Assembly: GCA_013396755.1 (NCBI GenBank) | Contig: VWZF01007105.1 | Location: 163,308 to 227,307 of the forward strand | Direction of reading: 5' to 3' | From: Sclerurus mexicanus | Lineage: Eukaryota; Chordata; Aves; Passeriformes; Furnariidae | Length of the DNA: 64,000 nucleotides | In this document: positions 39,468 to 52,475 of the stretch, piece after piece | Numbering within the stretch: position 1 is the stretch's first letter | Layout of the letters: the number at the start of each line of letters is the position of its first letter | Translations under genes and position numbers: made by a program | The notes under the pieces: model-generated | The model's input: only the letters and a program-made list of their open reading frames with translations | Told to the model about the DNA's origin: nothing | Databases searched by the model: none

Positions 39468-39909
39468 ACTAGCAGGGTGTCAGAGCTGTTTGGGAAATGA
39501 GAGAGGCTCGAGCCTTGAGTGTAATGTATCCTGCAGGATGTGTGTGGGCTTGGACTGATTCGTCAAAAGCAAAGAAAACAATTTCACTAATGGGTGTTTG
39601 CTGAAAAACGAGCATGATGTCTTGGGAATTTTGTGCTGTCTTGTGCTCTCTCTTCACTACCTCTCCTTGGCAGCCACGGAGAGGAGACACCTCTGTCTTC
39701 TACCTGCATTTTACCCCTTTGGCCTTAGGACTAACGCAGCCTTGCTGGATCCCAAACAGGTTGTGCGGAGGGCTGAGCAGTGTGTTTGAAACGTCCTCTT
39801 CCTTCAAAAGCACCTGCCTGACTCCTCCAGCATGTTTGCTCAGGCTGGATAATCTCTGAGTAACCTCCACCCCTCTCCACCCTCGTGGCCGTAGCTCCTG
39901 TGACCTGCA
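39468..39909. repeat. 442-bp direct duplication, copy 1
   Basis: Same sequence as 40,116-40,557 (offset 648). By eye I find a single difference: C at 39,561 and T at 40,209. This copy ends exactly at the N at 39,910. No coding content is recognised. Confidence 0.95.
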
Positions 39910-40115
39910 NTGGCAGAGCCTCATCACCCTCTGAGTAAAGAATTTCTTCCTAAGGAGGATCCTACAAGGCTCTGGGATCTAGTTATCACCTCCCCTGTGA
40001 TCCTACAGGGAGGTGATAACTGCTCGAAGCACAGTGAGGGGATTTTACCGCAGTTTCTTCCCAGGAAAGGCTTTTTTCTGCACTGCACTCACCGGTTTCT
40101 GCAATCACCAACACN
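39910..40115. other. 204-bp segment bounded by single Ns
   Basis: Between two isolated Ns. It holds a CR1-like piece (ctctgagtaaagaatttctt) and a 14-bp inverted repeat. It is probably a small contig placed in a gap. Confidence 0.75.
39981..40021. repeat. 14-bp perfect inverted repeat, 13-nt loop
   Basis: Arms agttatcacctccc (39,981-39,994) and gggaggtgataact (40,008-40,021). The arms are perfect reverse complements, as read. Confidence 0.9.
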
Positions 40116-40557
40116 ACTAGCAGGGTGTCAGAGCTGTTTGGGAAATGAGAGAGGCTCGAGCCTTGAGTGTAATGTATCCTGCAGGATGTGTGTGGGCTTG
40201 GACTGATTTGTCAAAAGCAAAGAAAACAATTTCACTAATGGGTGTTTGCTGAAAAACGAGCATGATGTCTTGGGAATTTTGTGCTGTCTTGTGCTCTCTC
40301 TTCACTACCTCTCCTTGGCAGCCACGGAGAGGAGACACCTCTGTCTTCTACCTGCATTTTACCCCTTTGGCCTTAGGACTAACGCAGCCTTGCTGGATCC
40401 CAAACAGGTTGTGCGGAGGGCTGAGCAGTGTGTTTGAAACGTCCTCTTCCTTCAAAAGCACCTGCCTGACTCCTCCAGCATGTTTGCTCAGGCTGGATAA
40501 TCTCTGAGTAACCTCCACCCCTCTCCACCCTCGTGGCCGTAGCTCCTGTGACCTGCA
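40116..40557. repeat. 442-bp direct duplication, copy 2
   Basis: It starts right after the N at 40,115 and repeats 39,468-39,909. It then runs on without a break into unique sequence, so this copy has the intact right flank and copy 1 has the intact left flank. Confidence 0.95.
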
Positions 40558-43300
40558 GCGCTGCCGTGGTGGAGGAGGCGAACACCGGTGCCCAGCACAG
40601 CAGCTCATGGCACAGACACTGCCACGCTCTCTCTGCTCCCTCATTCCCCTGCTGCCAGCGCTTGGAGCATGGAATTGGTGAGGTTTAGCACCACTCAGGA
40701 GCCATGACTGGACAGCGTTGCCAGAGCTTTCACTTGAGCACAGAGGCACGGGGAGGGTTCTGTTGTTAACAGTGGGATTCCCCTCACATGACGTTTCTTC
40801 AGCTGCTAATTCACAAGTACATCACTTAAATGACTTCTTTTTTTTCTCCTTTCCTATTTGGGAAGCTCCTGTAAACTTCCCTCATCCTCCACCAGAGGCC
40901 TGGCAGGAGGCTGGGAAGATGAAGAGCAGCCTCTTGCAGAGTTTCAGTGATATTTCAGTGACACCACTTCAGACGTAGCAAGTCCCGAGTACTCCAGGCC
41001 AAGAACCTCAGCTCTCCTTGGCTAAAATGTGCTCAGTGCTACAACTGCAGCTTTATCAAATTAACACCTTTTTTACTGGATTCCACTAGTCCGGATTCCA
41101 CGGAACCTCTGCTTGAAATTGAGTCACTTGGGTAACTTTAAAAATAATATTTATTTTTTCATCCAGAACATTAAAAATGCAGATATAAATACTACTGTAG
41201 ATCTGATAATTACTTAAAATAAAGCAGAATTCTCAGCCAGATCATCTGTTTTCCCAAACCAAGCAGAACTGCCCTTCCACCTGGCACCGGGGAGCCAACA
41301 AAACAGCAGGAGAGGGACCTGTTATCAAGAAATCACTCCCAACTGTAAAATCTTTATGTATCAGTTATGAAATGGTTTCAAATCCTAAACAGTCTCCAGG
41401 CAGGCAATTAACATCATTAATTGAACAAAATTCAGCCAGAATAATTGATTTAGACTTAAAGCTCAGAACCTGAGACTTCTCAAGGTGTATCTTCACCCCC
41501 TACACAGCCGTGCTGAGGATCCCTGTGTTGGGCACATTATCCCTCCCAGCGCTCAGGAATCACTACAAACACTTGAGTGGACAATATTAAAGTGGTCAAC
41601 CCTGGAGTGGTTGCCATAAAAACAAGAGGACAAACAATAACTTAGACAAGAGTAGACTGAAAAGACATGTAGGAATAAACCACTTTTCCTCCATTAAGAG
41701 TTTCTGAAATCAGGGAGCTGTGGGCTTTTTCTTTCCAACACTTTTATTTCCTGCAGCGGAAGCATTTCAGTTCTTTGTCTTAATGTGTTGGGTTTTTTTA
41801 ATTTTCCATGATAATTTAAACTATCCACCAGGCAACGGCAAGCCAGTCCAGACTATGGAAGGAGCTCTTTGTTGGGGGACACTTTATCTATTTGAAGTGT
41901 CCAGGATGATTTATTCTTACAGGACATGTGGACAAAGTGACATTTTCCCATCTCCTGCTCTCTAAACACAGGTTTGCAGTCACTCCAAAACCACCAGCTT
42001 CTCCATAGTGGCTGTTTATTGGGACCTGCCTTTTCATTGAGGGGGAAAAGAAAAAAAAAAGAGATCTGGAAACAATCCATCTCAGCTCAAGTTTTTTGAA
42101 GGAGTTGTTTTAATTTGCTCCAGAGAAAGCTGTCTGTGTGTAAAGTCACCGATCTGCTGATGAGTAATCATGGAGCTTTTGTGTTTTAATATTTTGATGT
42201 TTAAGGGAAGCAGCACAAGGCTGACAGAGTAAATCCACTCATTTTAGAAGCTGTTTTGCACTGGTTGGAGTACAAAGAGCAAAGGAATAAAAGTACAACA
42301 AAGAGCAAGTAACTAAAAGATATTAAAAGGGCTAAAACCACACACTTCATACTAAACTGAGTGGTGCCGGAGGAGCGTAAAGCCAAGAGATGATTCCTAG
42401 TCCAAGAGCTGGAGGCTGCTCTTTCCAGTAGACCCTGAACTACGAAGTTTAAGAGTTAAAACCCACCAAGCAGACAGGACTTCAAAGAGAGCCTCCCCCC
42501 TCAATTTACATTTGGGTTTTAGGTTTGTAAATGAAGCCACGTAGAGATTTAGGAATGGTGTTAAGGAAATGGAAGCCTAGGAAGAGTGCCGGGCATCCAG
42601 AATCAGGAAATTTCTATGGAAATACTTGGTCGCTAACAGGATTTACGGGTATCTCCTTGCTCTAATGGATCTTTCTCTTCCACATAATTTCATTACACGT
42701 TGCCTGCTTTTCCTGAGTAGTCCCAGCATCCCCGAAACTTGTGGATTCAGCGGAGGAAGGGAGTTTTTTTGGCATCAAAGCGTTGCACTGCAACGCCAGA
42801 GAGGATCAACAACTCCACATGTAAAGGGTGGCAAACCGGGGACCGGCAGAGCTGGAGAGAGGAGCTTGTACAAGGCAAATCTGGAGCAGGCAGAGGAAGT
42901 GAGAGGCCTTTAACTGCTGGGCTGAATTGCCTTTTTTTGTTCCTAATGAACCACACAGTATTTACTGGCCGTGTTTGTGTATCACGGGCGTTTATCAGTG
43001 GACTTGCTTTCCCCTCATGTTTTTTCCAAACCTCCCCTTTTTTATTTTTTGTGGCTTGCACACGTTACACATTTTTACCGTTGTGTCATGAAATAATTCT
43101 AGTATTAAACGGTGCATCCCAAAGCCTTCTCAGCTTGGAGACATCCTCCAGCTGTCTTCTGTGGGGGCGAGTTTTCCCCCTTGCCAAAGTAATTTTGGAA
43201 GCTGAGGGCGAGAGGGGCGCACCCACACCTGGCAAAAAGGACACTTTCCTGCACCCACAGCATGGAAACCTCGGGCTCGACCACCTCAAGGGGCCTTTCC
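40558..43300. other. Intergenic sequence
   Basis: Unique, AT-rich between 41,040 and 42,360. No coding exon or clear repeat recognised. A candidate conserved element is at 41,340-41,475. Confidence 0.6.
41340..41475. promoter_or_regulatory. Candidate conserved non-coding element
   Basis: Unique AT-rich block with gcaattaacatcattaattg and agaataattgatttagactt, holding several TTAATT/AATTG cores. Composition-based call. Confidence 0.32.
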
Positions 43301-43329
43301 CGACCTGGCTGACCCTGTGATGCCCTGAA

Positions 43330-44376
43330 AGCACCTCAGGTGTGCGAGCTGGGCCCTTTTTCCTCAGTTTTTTCACCCAGAAACACGAGCCCTCGCCCAG
43401 CCCAGGAGGCCGGGGCTCCCCCGCAGCCTCGGCAGGCAGAGGGCAGCAAAGGAGCCTTTTCACTTTTTTTTTTCCCTCCCTTCCTTTTTTTTTTTTCGTT
43501 TTTTTTTTTTTTTTGTTCTCAGCCCGTTGCAGTCGGAGCTTTCCAGCCCGATTGTGCTAAAAAAGCTCCCTCGTACCAGCGTTTCCCAGCCCGGCCTCCC
43601 TTCCCCCGCTCCCAGCGCCCCCGGATCCAGGGAAGGAAAAAGAAGGGTTAAAAACAGGGTCTCTTTTCCCTATAGTAGTGTCTATTATGCCCCACTGCCC
43701 CCTGGCCCCCTCACTGGGAGGGTCCCTTCGCCCCCCACCCCGCTGCGCCCTCCCCGTCCCTCAGTTCTGGGCGAACCTGGGCACGTCGTGAGGGGATAAA
43801 GTGTGGCTTTGCCTCACACCCACAGGTTTGGAGGGGGGAAAAGGCGGCGTGTTGCCTCCCACATGGGTTATGAGGGGAAAACGGGGGCTCTGCCCCCCCC
43901 TTCTCCCCTCCCTCCCCCAGCGCGCACGAAGGAGTTTATCCTTCGCTTCTCCCTGCTCCATCCGCACAGGAATTGCGGGGTGGTGTTTGAGGGGCGTCCG
44001 GGCATGGCGAGGGAGCGCTGCCGTGCCCCCTCCCCTTCTCCCGTGCCCGGCCTGGGACTCCCCCCCGCCCGCTCCCCCTCCCTCGCTCCGAAGCGGGAGT
44101 TTCCAGGAAGCGCTGAGGGGGCCGCAGCACCGCGCCGCCTTCCGCCGAGCCGCCAACGCCAAGTAGTCTCCAGCACGCCTCCACCGCCTCCGCTCAGCGG
44201 CAGCGCGCGTTACACCCTCACAGCAGCGGGGCGAGGGGAGCCGGCACGAGGCGGGGGGAGCTGGGAAGCAGAAGAAAAAAAAAATAAAATAATTTAAAAA
44301 AATAAATAAAAAAAGCCCAGCGCCGGCTGCGGCGGAGGGATCCGGAGGCGCGGAGGAGTGATGCGGTCCGGGGGGG
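43330..44376. promoter_or_regulatory. CpG-rich island, broken by a gap at its right edge
   Basis: GC- and CpG-rich sequence, with the densest part at 43,980-44,376. Poly-T/poly-pyrimidine runs lie at 43,461-43,518 and an A/T-rich run sits at 44,274-44,313, just before a gccggctgcggcggaggg stretch. It looks like a promoter and 5' UTR of a housekeeping or developmental gene. No protein start can be recognised. By vertebrate gene order ARID1A is the expected next gene, but no ARID1A coding sequence is visible. Confidence 0.6.
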
Positions 44377-44453
44377 NNNNNNNNNNNNNNNNNNNNNNNN
44401 NNNNNNNNNNNNNNNNNNNNNNNNNNNNNNNNNNNNNNNNNNNNNNNNNNNNN
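44377..44453. other. Assembly gap (77 N)
   Basis: A run of 77 Ns directly after the GC-richest part of the island. The sequence on the right side is much less GC-rich, so GC-rich DNA of unknown length may be missing. Confidence 0.98.
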
Positions 44454-44735
44454 CCCGGCTCCATGAGCTTCACATCCTCCTGCTAAAGGCTGAAAGGAAC
44501 AAGAACAAGAGCTGCTGATGGTTGTAAGGCCTCGCTCGGTTCTCCCCACCCCCTCCGCCAGCACCATCCCCCACTGCAGCTCCCATGGACTCGTATCCCT
44601 CCCATTAACGCTGAAAGGGGAGGACAGGAGCTCTGATGGGTTTTTCTCAGCCTTTACTCTGTTTTCTCCCCCCCCTCCAGCAACCAACCAACACCAGCTC
44701 CACAGCCCTGCAGAAGTGCAAAGCTGGCTCTGCCA

Positions 44736-44795
44736 GCACATCCATGAATGCCCCCTTCCCTCTGAGCACATCCATGAATGTCCCTTCCCTCTGAG
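44736..44795. repeat. Two-copy tandem repeat of about 30 bp
   Basis: Two adjacent copies of a unit with cacatccatgaatg followed by cccttccctctgag. The copies differ by a small indel and a substitution. Confidence 0.9.
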
Positions 44796-47700
44796 CTCCA
44801 AGGAAAAAATAAAAAAAGCCACCCTCGTTTTGCTTATTCATTATAAGCGCTTGGCAGTGTGCTGTTAAAAACGTGCGATCTCTTGTTTTAGAAGCATCTG
44901 TGCTTTAAGAATAAGGTTTTGTCTTCTTGAATGTGGCTCTTCATAATAATCTCTTGAAGTGCTGCGTTTTTGTCCTTAAAGTTCTATTTTATTACGTCTT
45001 TTGGATCGGTGAAGGTCGGTTTAACCCTTTAGAGATGAAAATCGGCAGCCGCTTTAGGAAAATATTGCCTTTTTCTTCACTAATTCATGGTTATAATAAT
45101 ATTTTACTGAGGATTTTTTCCCCCAGCCCAGTCCTGCATGCTGAAGGAAGTGTGTGCTTCAGCACTGATTAAAGTCATGTATGAGTTAATGAGAAGCTTG
45201 CAGAGTATGTGAAGCAAGAGAAAATCTTTAACCAGCTCTGCTGTTCCTTCTACATACCACAAACTTGCACGCTGTAACCAGAAGGTGGATTGAATATGTG
45301 TGAAATGCTGCAGTAGGAGACTCTTAAATCGCATCACAGGTGGATGCTCACTCAATTTATACATTATCATTTCAAAATACCTGAAAGTTGGGTGGGTTGG
45401 GGTTTTTTTTCTGAGTATTTTGAGACTTCATATTTCCACATATATTGAAAGCCTTGGATGAGAGATGCTAAAGGATTACAAAGTATTATTTTCTGGGTTG
45501 TTATTTTTTATTCTAAACAATGTTTTCCCCTATGCTTCCCAGGTTAATAGATTGGTAACACAGAAGAGGCTCTGAGGTGCTGGAGGAACCAGCAGTGGTG
45601 TCAACATTCCAGCTGTGGGACCTCTAATTTAAGAAACATATTGTCATAAGGAATAAGATCAAGGCTGAATCCTGCTTGCATTTAGGTCCAAATACAAAAT
45701 ACGCCTTGGAAGGAGTCCCCAGGGAACACTGAGAGTAATTAAGTAAAAATAAAACCTTTCACTTCAGCCCCCCCCTTCTCCTTTTAACACAGACAAGTCA
45801 GTGCAATGCTGTTTTCATTCCACCATTTTCATTATGTGTCCTGATATTTCTTAATTTTGTTCTGCATCTGAAATCCTCGAGTGACTTATAATTTCTGTGA
45901 TTTGGGGGTATTTCTAGACCATACTTTTAAAGAAGTCATCTCACTGTGTTCCAGAAGGAGCCATTGAACAGTCATTCTCATAAACAGCACTGAACTTCTT
46001 ACAGTCTTGCTTTTCCAATCACCTTTTTTTCTTCCCTGCTTAACTGTTGAATTCCCTTTTCTTTACATTAAGTAAATATTTATTAATACCAGCTGAGTGG
46101 GTTTTTTCATCTTTTTAAAAGAACAGAGCCTTGTCACTGAGATGATCCTTCCGTATTGAGGAGATGACATAAAAAAAGGAGTGAAGGAGAGTTGTCTTGT
46201 GCTGGTAAATGCCATTTTTGGAAAACAATACTATAGGAAATGGAAATGAAAAATACATTTTATGCTGGTGGGAACTTCTAATGAGGCTAAGAGAGGATTT
46301 GATGTCTCAGAAAAGCAATGATTACAGGGGGAAAAGCGGGACTTTATCATCCATTTGTAAAAGTTCTCAGGCTGAATATCCTTTTGGGGAACTGAAATTT
46401 GGCTCAAGTCTGTTTATGAACATCTGTTGAATGGAATTTTAAAAAGGCACAGATTATAATCTTGGTTTCTGTTGGCTGTTTAAGATGATAAAACAAAATA
46501 AATGTATCTGCAAGTACATTTGGGGGTTTGTTTTGTTAATAATGAGCTGGGTGAACGTTCAGTTGTCTTTACTGCTGGTTACCTGGTTGTATATGGGGTT
46601 TACATATATTTTTCTCTTTAGCAGATGAAATATTGCCTCTACCCCTTTCTGTAGCTGTTTAATCCTATTTGAACACTCCCGCTAAGCTTTCAAGTTTTGG
46701 TTGGGTTTTTTATTTCTCACAGGAGGCTCTTGGATTTTGGCATCTGTGACAGTTTTTGCACCAAGAATACAGTGATGTGTTTGAAAGGAAATTTTGAAAG
46801 CTCCTGGGTATTCCCAGAATTGCTTCGATTCACATCCTGCCCACCTGTCCCTCTGACAGGGTTCTGTAAATGCAACCACTTTGTGTCCACTGGCTCTGGA
46901 TAGCACCACTTCAGCATCTATTTCTGCAGCGTTTGTGACCTCCTGTTATTCCGGGAGGTCTTCACTGTAATTTTCCCTCCTATTATTTCGCCTCTTTTCG
47001 CAGCCTGATGTTTTTTTGCTGTTGTTTTCTATTCCAAGCGAGGATGCTGTGAGTGCTTCAGCTCAAAATTTAGGTCATCTCCGATAGAAGAAGGGAGACC
47101 TAAAAAGTAAAAATAAGATTTCAATGTGCCTTTAAAAGTGACAACTCTTTGGGAAAAAATGTACAAGCTCACCTGTATTTTGTGGCAGCAGGCAATGGAG
47201 GGAACCTTTTCTGATTCCAGAATGAAAGCTGAGGTGTCTCCTAGGGAGTGTTTCTTTTCCATGTGTTCCTGGTCTTTCATTTTCACACCTGATTTGAGCT
47301 TTAATCACTCAAATTATTCATAGACTTGCCCTGGAAAAAGAAGAGAGTGACCTCTTCCCATCTGGAGTAGATGGATTTGCCATCAACAATTGTAAATGGA
47401 TGACTTAATGATGGGTTTTACACTTAGAATTTTGAATTCTGTGATTTCACTGCATTTCAAGAGTTCTGTGCACGGTCTTTTCCAAACTGCTAAGTAGAAG
47501 TTATACCACAGGGATTTATTTCTTTCACTTTCTCTCTTAACATTGGGCTCCTGTCTACAAAGTGTTGATGATCCCCTCAAACTGCTGAGTCACCAAAGCA
47601 CATGTGCCTTGCACAGGACCAGGCCTGTAAGTTGCAGTTGTTTTATTCTTTGTATCTGTAATTATATCCAATATCTTTCATGACAGGGACCCTCAGGACA

Positions 47701-47929
47701 ATTTATGAAATAAACAGCCACAAAAGTACTGCCCGTTGGGGGTTATGAGTTACAACTTTGCTGTCCCGGAGGGGACAGAGAGCCCAAACTCCTCCTCAGC
47801 TCCTGTGGGTGGCTGGAAGCAGCTGCTGGAATTGATAGATATCTGTTGCTTTTGCTTTTCTGTTACTTTAGTGGCTTAATTCAAATCGCTAAGGAACTCG
47901 TGAATCTGTTTTGTTTGCTTTCTGCTCTT

Positions 47930-48065
47930 CCTAGCAGCATTCTGCAGTTTTATATGTATTAAATGTGCTAAGCTTCATCTGGCCTAGATGTACAATAAAT
48001 GCCGTAGTCAATGCGGTTAAGTCCAGTTTCCTCTATTCACTCAGAAGAGATTTGTTTCTTATCTG
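47930..48065. promoter_or_regulatory. Candidate conserved non-coding element
   Basis: Unique AT-rich block (gttttatatgtattaaatgt, ctagatgtacaataaatgcc, gtagtcaatgcggttaagtc). Composition-based call. Confidence 0.28.
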
Positions 48066-49949
48066 AATTGTTCCTCCATTCAGAAAGGAGAGAAGCCTTG
48101 CACAGCCAGAGCTCACCTCATAAATCACCCAGACAAATGGAACTTGGGGCGGGAGAAGATATAAAATGAGAATAGTTGTGATTTAGACTCCATGAAGTTT
48201 GTGCTATGGAAACGTGCTGGCGTGAGGCAGGGGGAGCTGCCTGTCACCAGCGTGTCCCCACCATGCAGGGAGCACCACGAGGGGACTTCCATGGGCTCAG
48301 CAGCCACGTGGTGTGTTTAGATAGTTGCTCCATATTTCTTTATGTTTTTCACACACAGTTCCTCCCCGTTACCGTTTTTCTGATGCTCAGAGCGCACTGA
48401 GTTTTCAGCAGCTCCATGGGATGTTGCTTCCTGACACTGGTGCAATATTCTCTGCAGCTGCATGGAAGAGACACCTCAGAAATCAGCAGCCCTTCAGCTT
48501 CCCAGGCTTTATGAACTCAGTGTAGCCCTTGATGATTAGTAAACAGACACTTGAGGAAAATCCACAGCCCAGCCATTTCTTTTTTGCAATTCCCAAGACT
48601 TGTCAACCAAACTCTGCACCCTTCCCATCTACAGTTCAGTAATCCTCCCATCTTACTGGAGCTTCAGGCTTTTCTGTTGGACATGGAAATGTGTAAAGAC
48701 ATCTTTAAGATGGCAATATTTTTGGTGCCAGAAGAGAAGGAAGCTGCTCATCACCTTCTGAGTGCTTCTTGAAAAACCTGGCCACTAGTTGCTCCTTCCC
48801 CCTACCTCCCATATTTGGTAGAATATTCACTGGGATTAATTCTAACTAATTCATGTATCAGTGATTTATTCACTGGCTACAACAAATCCTTCTGGAAAAG
48901 AGGAAGTAACTGCTGCTTTTTTTTTTTTAATAATTCCTAACAGCTATTTGAAATATAAATGTTTAGAATAGTTACTTTTTCCAACTATTTTTTCAACTGA
49001 ATTTGCAGTCATCAGCTAAGCCCTTTTTCTCAGGGGTGCCTCCCTTTGCCCTTAAATATCCTCTAGCATTTGGTGACTTCAATTTGACAGAATAGGTCTA
49101 TTATTGATACCTTTTTTTATCAAAACCTTAGAAAGACCTTGGTCTTCACCCAGGCTCTGCTCTGATAGGCAGATACAGCGTAATCTACTCACCAATTTAT
49201 GTGTCTATCACGGAAGATGGGGCTCCCAGCCAACAATGGTAACGCACAGGCTACATCTCCTCCTAACGCCAGAGTCACCCCGTGGCTGTTTCTGCTGCTG
49301 AGAACTCTTCCCCTGACTTACCAAGCTGCTCTTTGCCTGGTCTCCTGCCTAATTTAAACAATTCATCTCATTTTTGTTCAATACAAGGTTATCTATTTGT
49401 TCTTTTATAATGTCTTCATTGCTTGCAATTCTGAGATAGTTGAGGGGGTTCTTTCTGATTCCAAGAGTGTTTGATGAATATATTTGCTGGCACCTGTCCT
49501 TGCTTCCTCCACTCCTTCCATATTCACTTTAAGGACCCTCCACAACAATCTCTGCTCCCTTACTGACGACGGGTGGTTCCCTCTACCAGATTAGAGCTTC
49601 CTGTTGGTGTTTAGTCATTTCTGAGCAAGGAAAGGCTGGTATCTCTGGGCTCAGTTGTTGCTTCATCTCCTCAGCTCTCCCAGGGGTCTTTCAGGCGCTT
49701 TCAGTTCTGCCTTATGTCTTTGATTTGGTGAGGTTCCCTGCTATTTACATTTCTTCACATATATCCTCTTCCTACCATCTGCTACCTTATGTTTTGCTCA
49801 TCTCTGAAACGTAGTGACCATATTTCATGCAACGTTGTTCTACATGGTTTTCTTAAAATTTAATTAAAAGGTTCTGAAAGAACAAAGCAAATCGCAATTC
49901 ACCCGTTCTGTGCAGGCACTTTAAGTGAGGAGGGAACAGCTCGATAAAG

Positions 49950-50060
49950 ACCTTCAAATACCTTGAATGAATTTGTAACCAAAATTTGGTGCATTGTTTA
50001 TCCCAAGGGTGTATTATCAAGTTAATTAGGGGAGTTTTATTACCGGCAGAAGTTAAGGTT
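49950..50060. promoter_or_regulatory. Candidate conserved non-coding element
   Basis: Unique block (gcattgtttatcccaagggt, attatcaagttaattagggg) with TTAATTA-type core. Composition-based call. Confidence 0.25.
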
Positions 50061-51844
50061 GTTGTTAAAGAATGCCATGTTCTCTAGAAACTCTTTTTCT
50101 TTGGAATTCGGCAGGTCTCCTGAGCAGTATTTACTTTGGAGTGAGTGTGTGGCTGTGCCTTGTTAGATAAAAGCTGCAGGACTAAAACTGTTTTACTGAA
50201 CTTAGCTCCTGACCTGCCTTCTGAGGCCACAGCTACAAAGGGATGAGACATCAATCTAGTTTGTTTGATCTAATTACAGCTGTTTAACCATCCTGAGCAC
50301 AAGTGCACTCACCCCACTTTGTTATGCTGATTTCAGGTATTTCCACTGTTAATCGGGTGCACAGTGCTTGGTTCTTTCTTGTATTAATTTACCTCTCAAG
50401 ATGCTCTGAGCAGTTATCCCGTGGAATGGTGTTCTGCTACTCAGCTGGATGTTACTTTTCACAACGTGTTGACAGGGAATTCTCAGGAATTTGGGGATTC
50501 TTTGGGTCAACCTGACAAATGACTATTCTTTTCTCCTGGCATCCATTGTTTTAGTTTTGTTTTGGTTTTTTTGCCTCTTCAACTTCTTTTTCAAAATGCT
50601 CAAGGTTGCACAGAGAAGAAACTGGGAAATCCATTACAATGCATATTCCTGTGAGGTCGCACAGGTGGAAAGATTCAGTTTTGTGGCCTCATAGAGCTTT
50701 TGCTACTTTGATAATGCAGAAAGAAATACAGAAAGAGAAACTGCGAGATGGAATCAACCTGCTCCTCCTGTAGGGGATTTATCAGGAGCAGTTTCCTCAG
50801 TGGTGTTCCTGGGTGTAGCCTGCTAGCAGGGACTGATAGCACAGGCATTGGTGCAGAACTGGGATGGCCAGGAGTGGCAGCCAAACACCAGGGTGACAAA
50901 ATTGCATTCCTGGAAACCTGTGTGGGCTCAGCTGCAGGGGCAGAATACAACCCAAAACCTCCCTCCACATGCAGGAGCCCATTGCTGCCTGTGGGAGAGC
51001 AGATTTCTGATTACTTCCCACTGAAAACTACCAGGGATATTGTTATGGGATCTTTCTTTTAATGGATGTATCTGATCTTCTGTGCTTGGCATAAGAAATT
51101 ACCTAGAGTTTTTCCCAGGTACAGTCCATGAATCAAACATGGAGCTTCAAGGAATAAACATGATCTGTCAAGTCAGGAGAAAGGATTTACAAACACACAG
51201 AACAATTTCTTAATGGCTGTACAGGGCCTTGCTCATCAGTGGAGGTCATTTACCATGGACTGGCGTAGAATGGTATTACACAAACTTGTTAGTAATTTGA
51301 GCTTGCCCTGTTGAGTACAATGTCTGTCAGAGGCAGGGAAAGGTTTGTGGAAGCAAGGGATGGAAAGACAAGTTCAGTGAAAAAGCCTCTGCAAAACAGC
51401 CATTTCATAAGGAAAAACTGCACTAGGATTTTACAAAAAGGAGGTAACAGAGCAAATTAACCAAAGAAACTGTTGGACTTCATTCACAGTCACTGTAGGT
51501 GATGTCATGCTGCTGTGGGCTGAGGTGGAGCTCAGTGGAGATCTGCAACAGAACTATCCAAGCAGTTTGACTTGGCAAAATCAAACTAATAAAACAAGAA
51601 ATATTTAATCCGAAATGGCTTGTAAACTTTAAACTCGGAGTGTCAGTGCATTTGCATAAGGGATGTGCTTAACACCCTCCCTCAGCTCTCTGGGGCTGGC
51701 AGTTGGAAGGAAGTCCTCCAGGTAACTTCCTGAAGTGACAGGGGCCCAGAATTGTGTGTTCTTCATCTCCAAGTCCACTTTTCTAATAGAGACATTCCTT
51801 TCCCACCAGTATTTTTCTTCCTGTATTTGCTATACTAACAAATA

Positions 51845-52475
51845 TATGTCATAGAGCCATCAGGAGGTCCTTAGCTCCCATCCCGCTCTGAGATAAGAGA
51901 GATGCCTATCTGTATCCCATACAGATGTTTGTGTATCCTGGCCTTAAAGAAATCAGCAGTACAGAGCATTCTACAACTTCCCATACAGTGTTTTCATTGT
52001 TCAAACATCACTCTTGTTACTTTACCAAATCTCACTGTGAATTAAGTGTATTACTTCTTCTATTTCCAGTGAACATGGACTGACCTGTCCTCTAACAAAA
52101 TGGACTATTGGCATTTTGTCCCCTCTTATGAGCTCTCTCTTTTTTCTTTTTTTTTTTCCCCAATTGATTAAGCAAATCCAGCATTTCAATTTATCCTTGA
52201 AGGTTAGATTTCCTCAGCCTTCCAGCTTTCTTGCTGCTCTCTTTGTGCTCTTCCCACTTGGTTTGTATTTGCTTTTATTTTCTCATGTGGTACCTGAAAA
52301 AGGATAGAATATTCCAGCTGAGATTTCACTGAGTTCAGCAAGATAATTGTCAGGGGTGTCCTACGTAAAGCAGCCTTATTAAATATTTCTGTGATGTATT
52401 ATCTTTATTGTGCTGACTCAAATTCAGTTTGTGGTCCATTAGAACCACCGTCTGCCCAGCCAGTTGCTCCCCTCC
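51845..52475 (-). repeat. Ancient CR1/L3-type LINE relic
   Basis: Diverged, reverse orientation. Left to right it follows the 3' end of old amniote CR1/L3 elements: cattctacaacttcccatac, ctctttgtgctcttcccact, gaatattccagctgagattt, and ctcaaattcagtttgtggtc then cattagaacc. No open frame survives. Confidence 0.6.

Larger units (their letters stand above)
44454..51840. other. Gene-free AT-rich sequence
   Basis: About 7.4 kb of mostly AT-rich sequence. No protein-coding exon is recognised and open frames are short. A short tandem repeat is at 44,736-44,795, and candidate conserved blocks are at 47,930-48,065 and 49,950-50,060. Some of 49,100-49,900 and 50,650-51,100 may be old repeats that I cannot classify. 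Confidence 0.6.

Noticed and set aside
43761..44822. 353-codon minus frame across the N gap
   Set aside because: The frame runs through 77 unknown bases and translates simple CpG-island sequence; not evidence of a protein.
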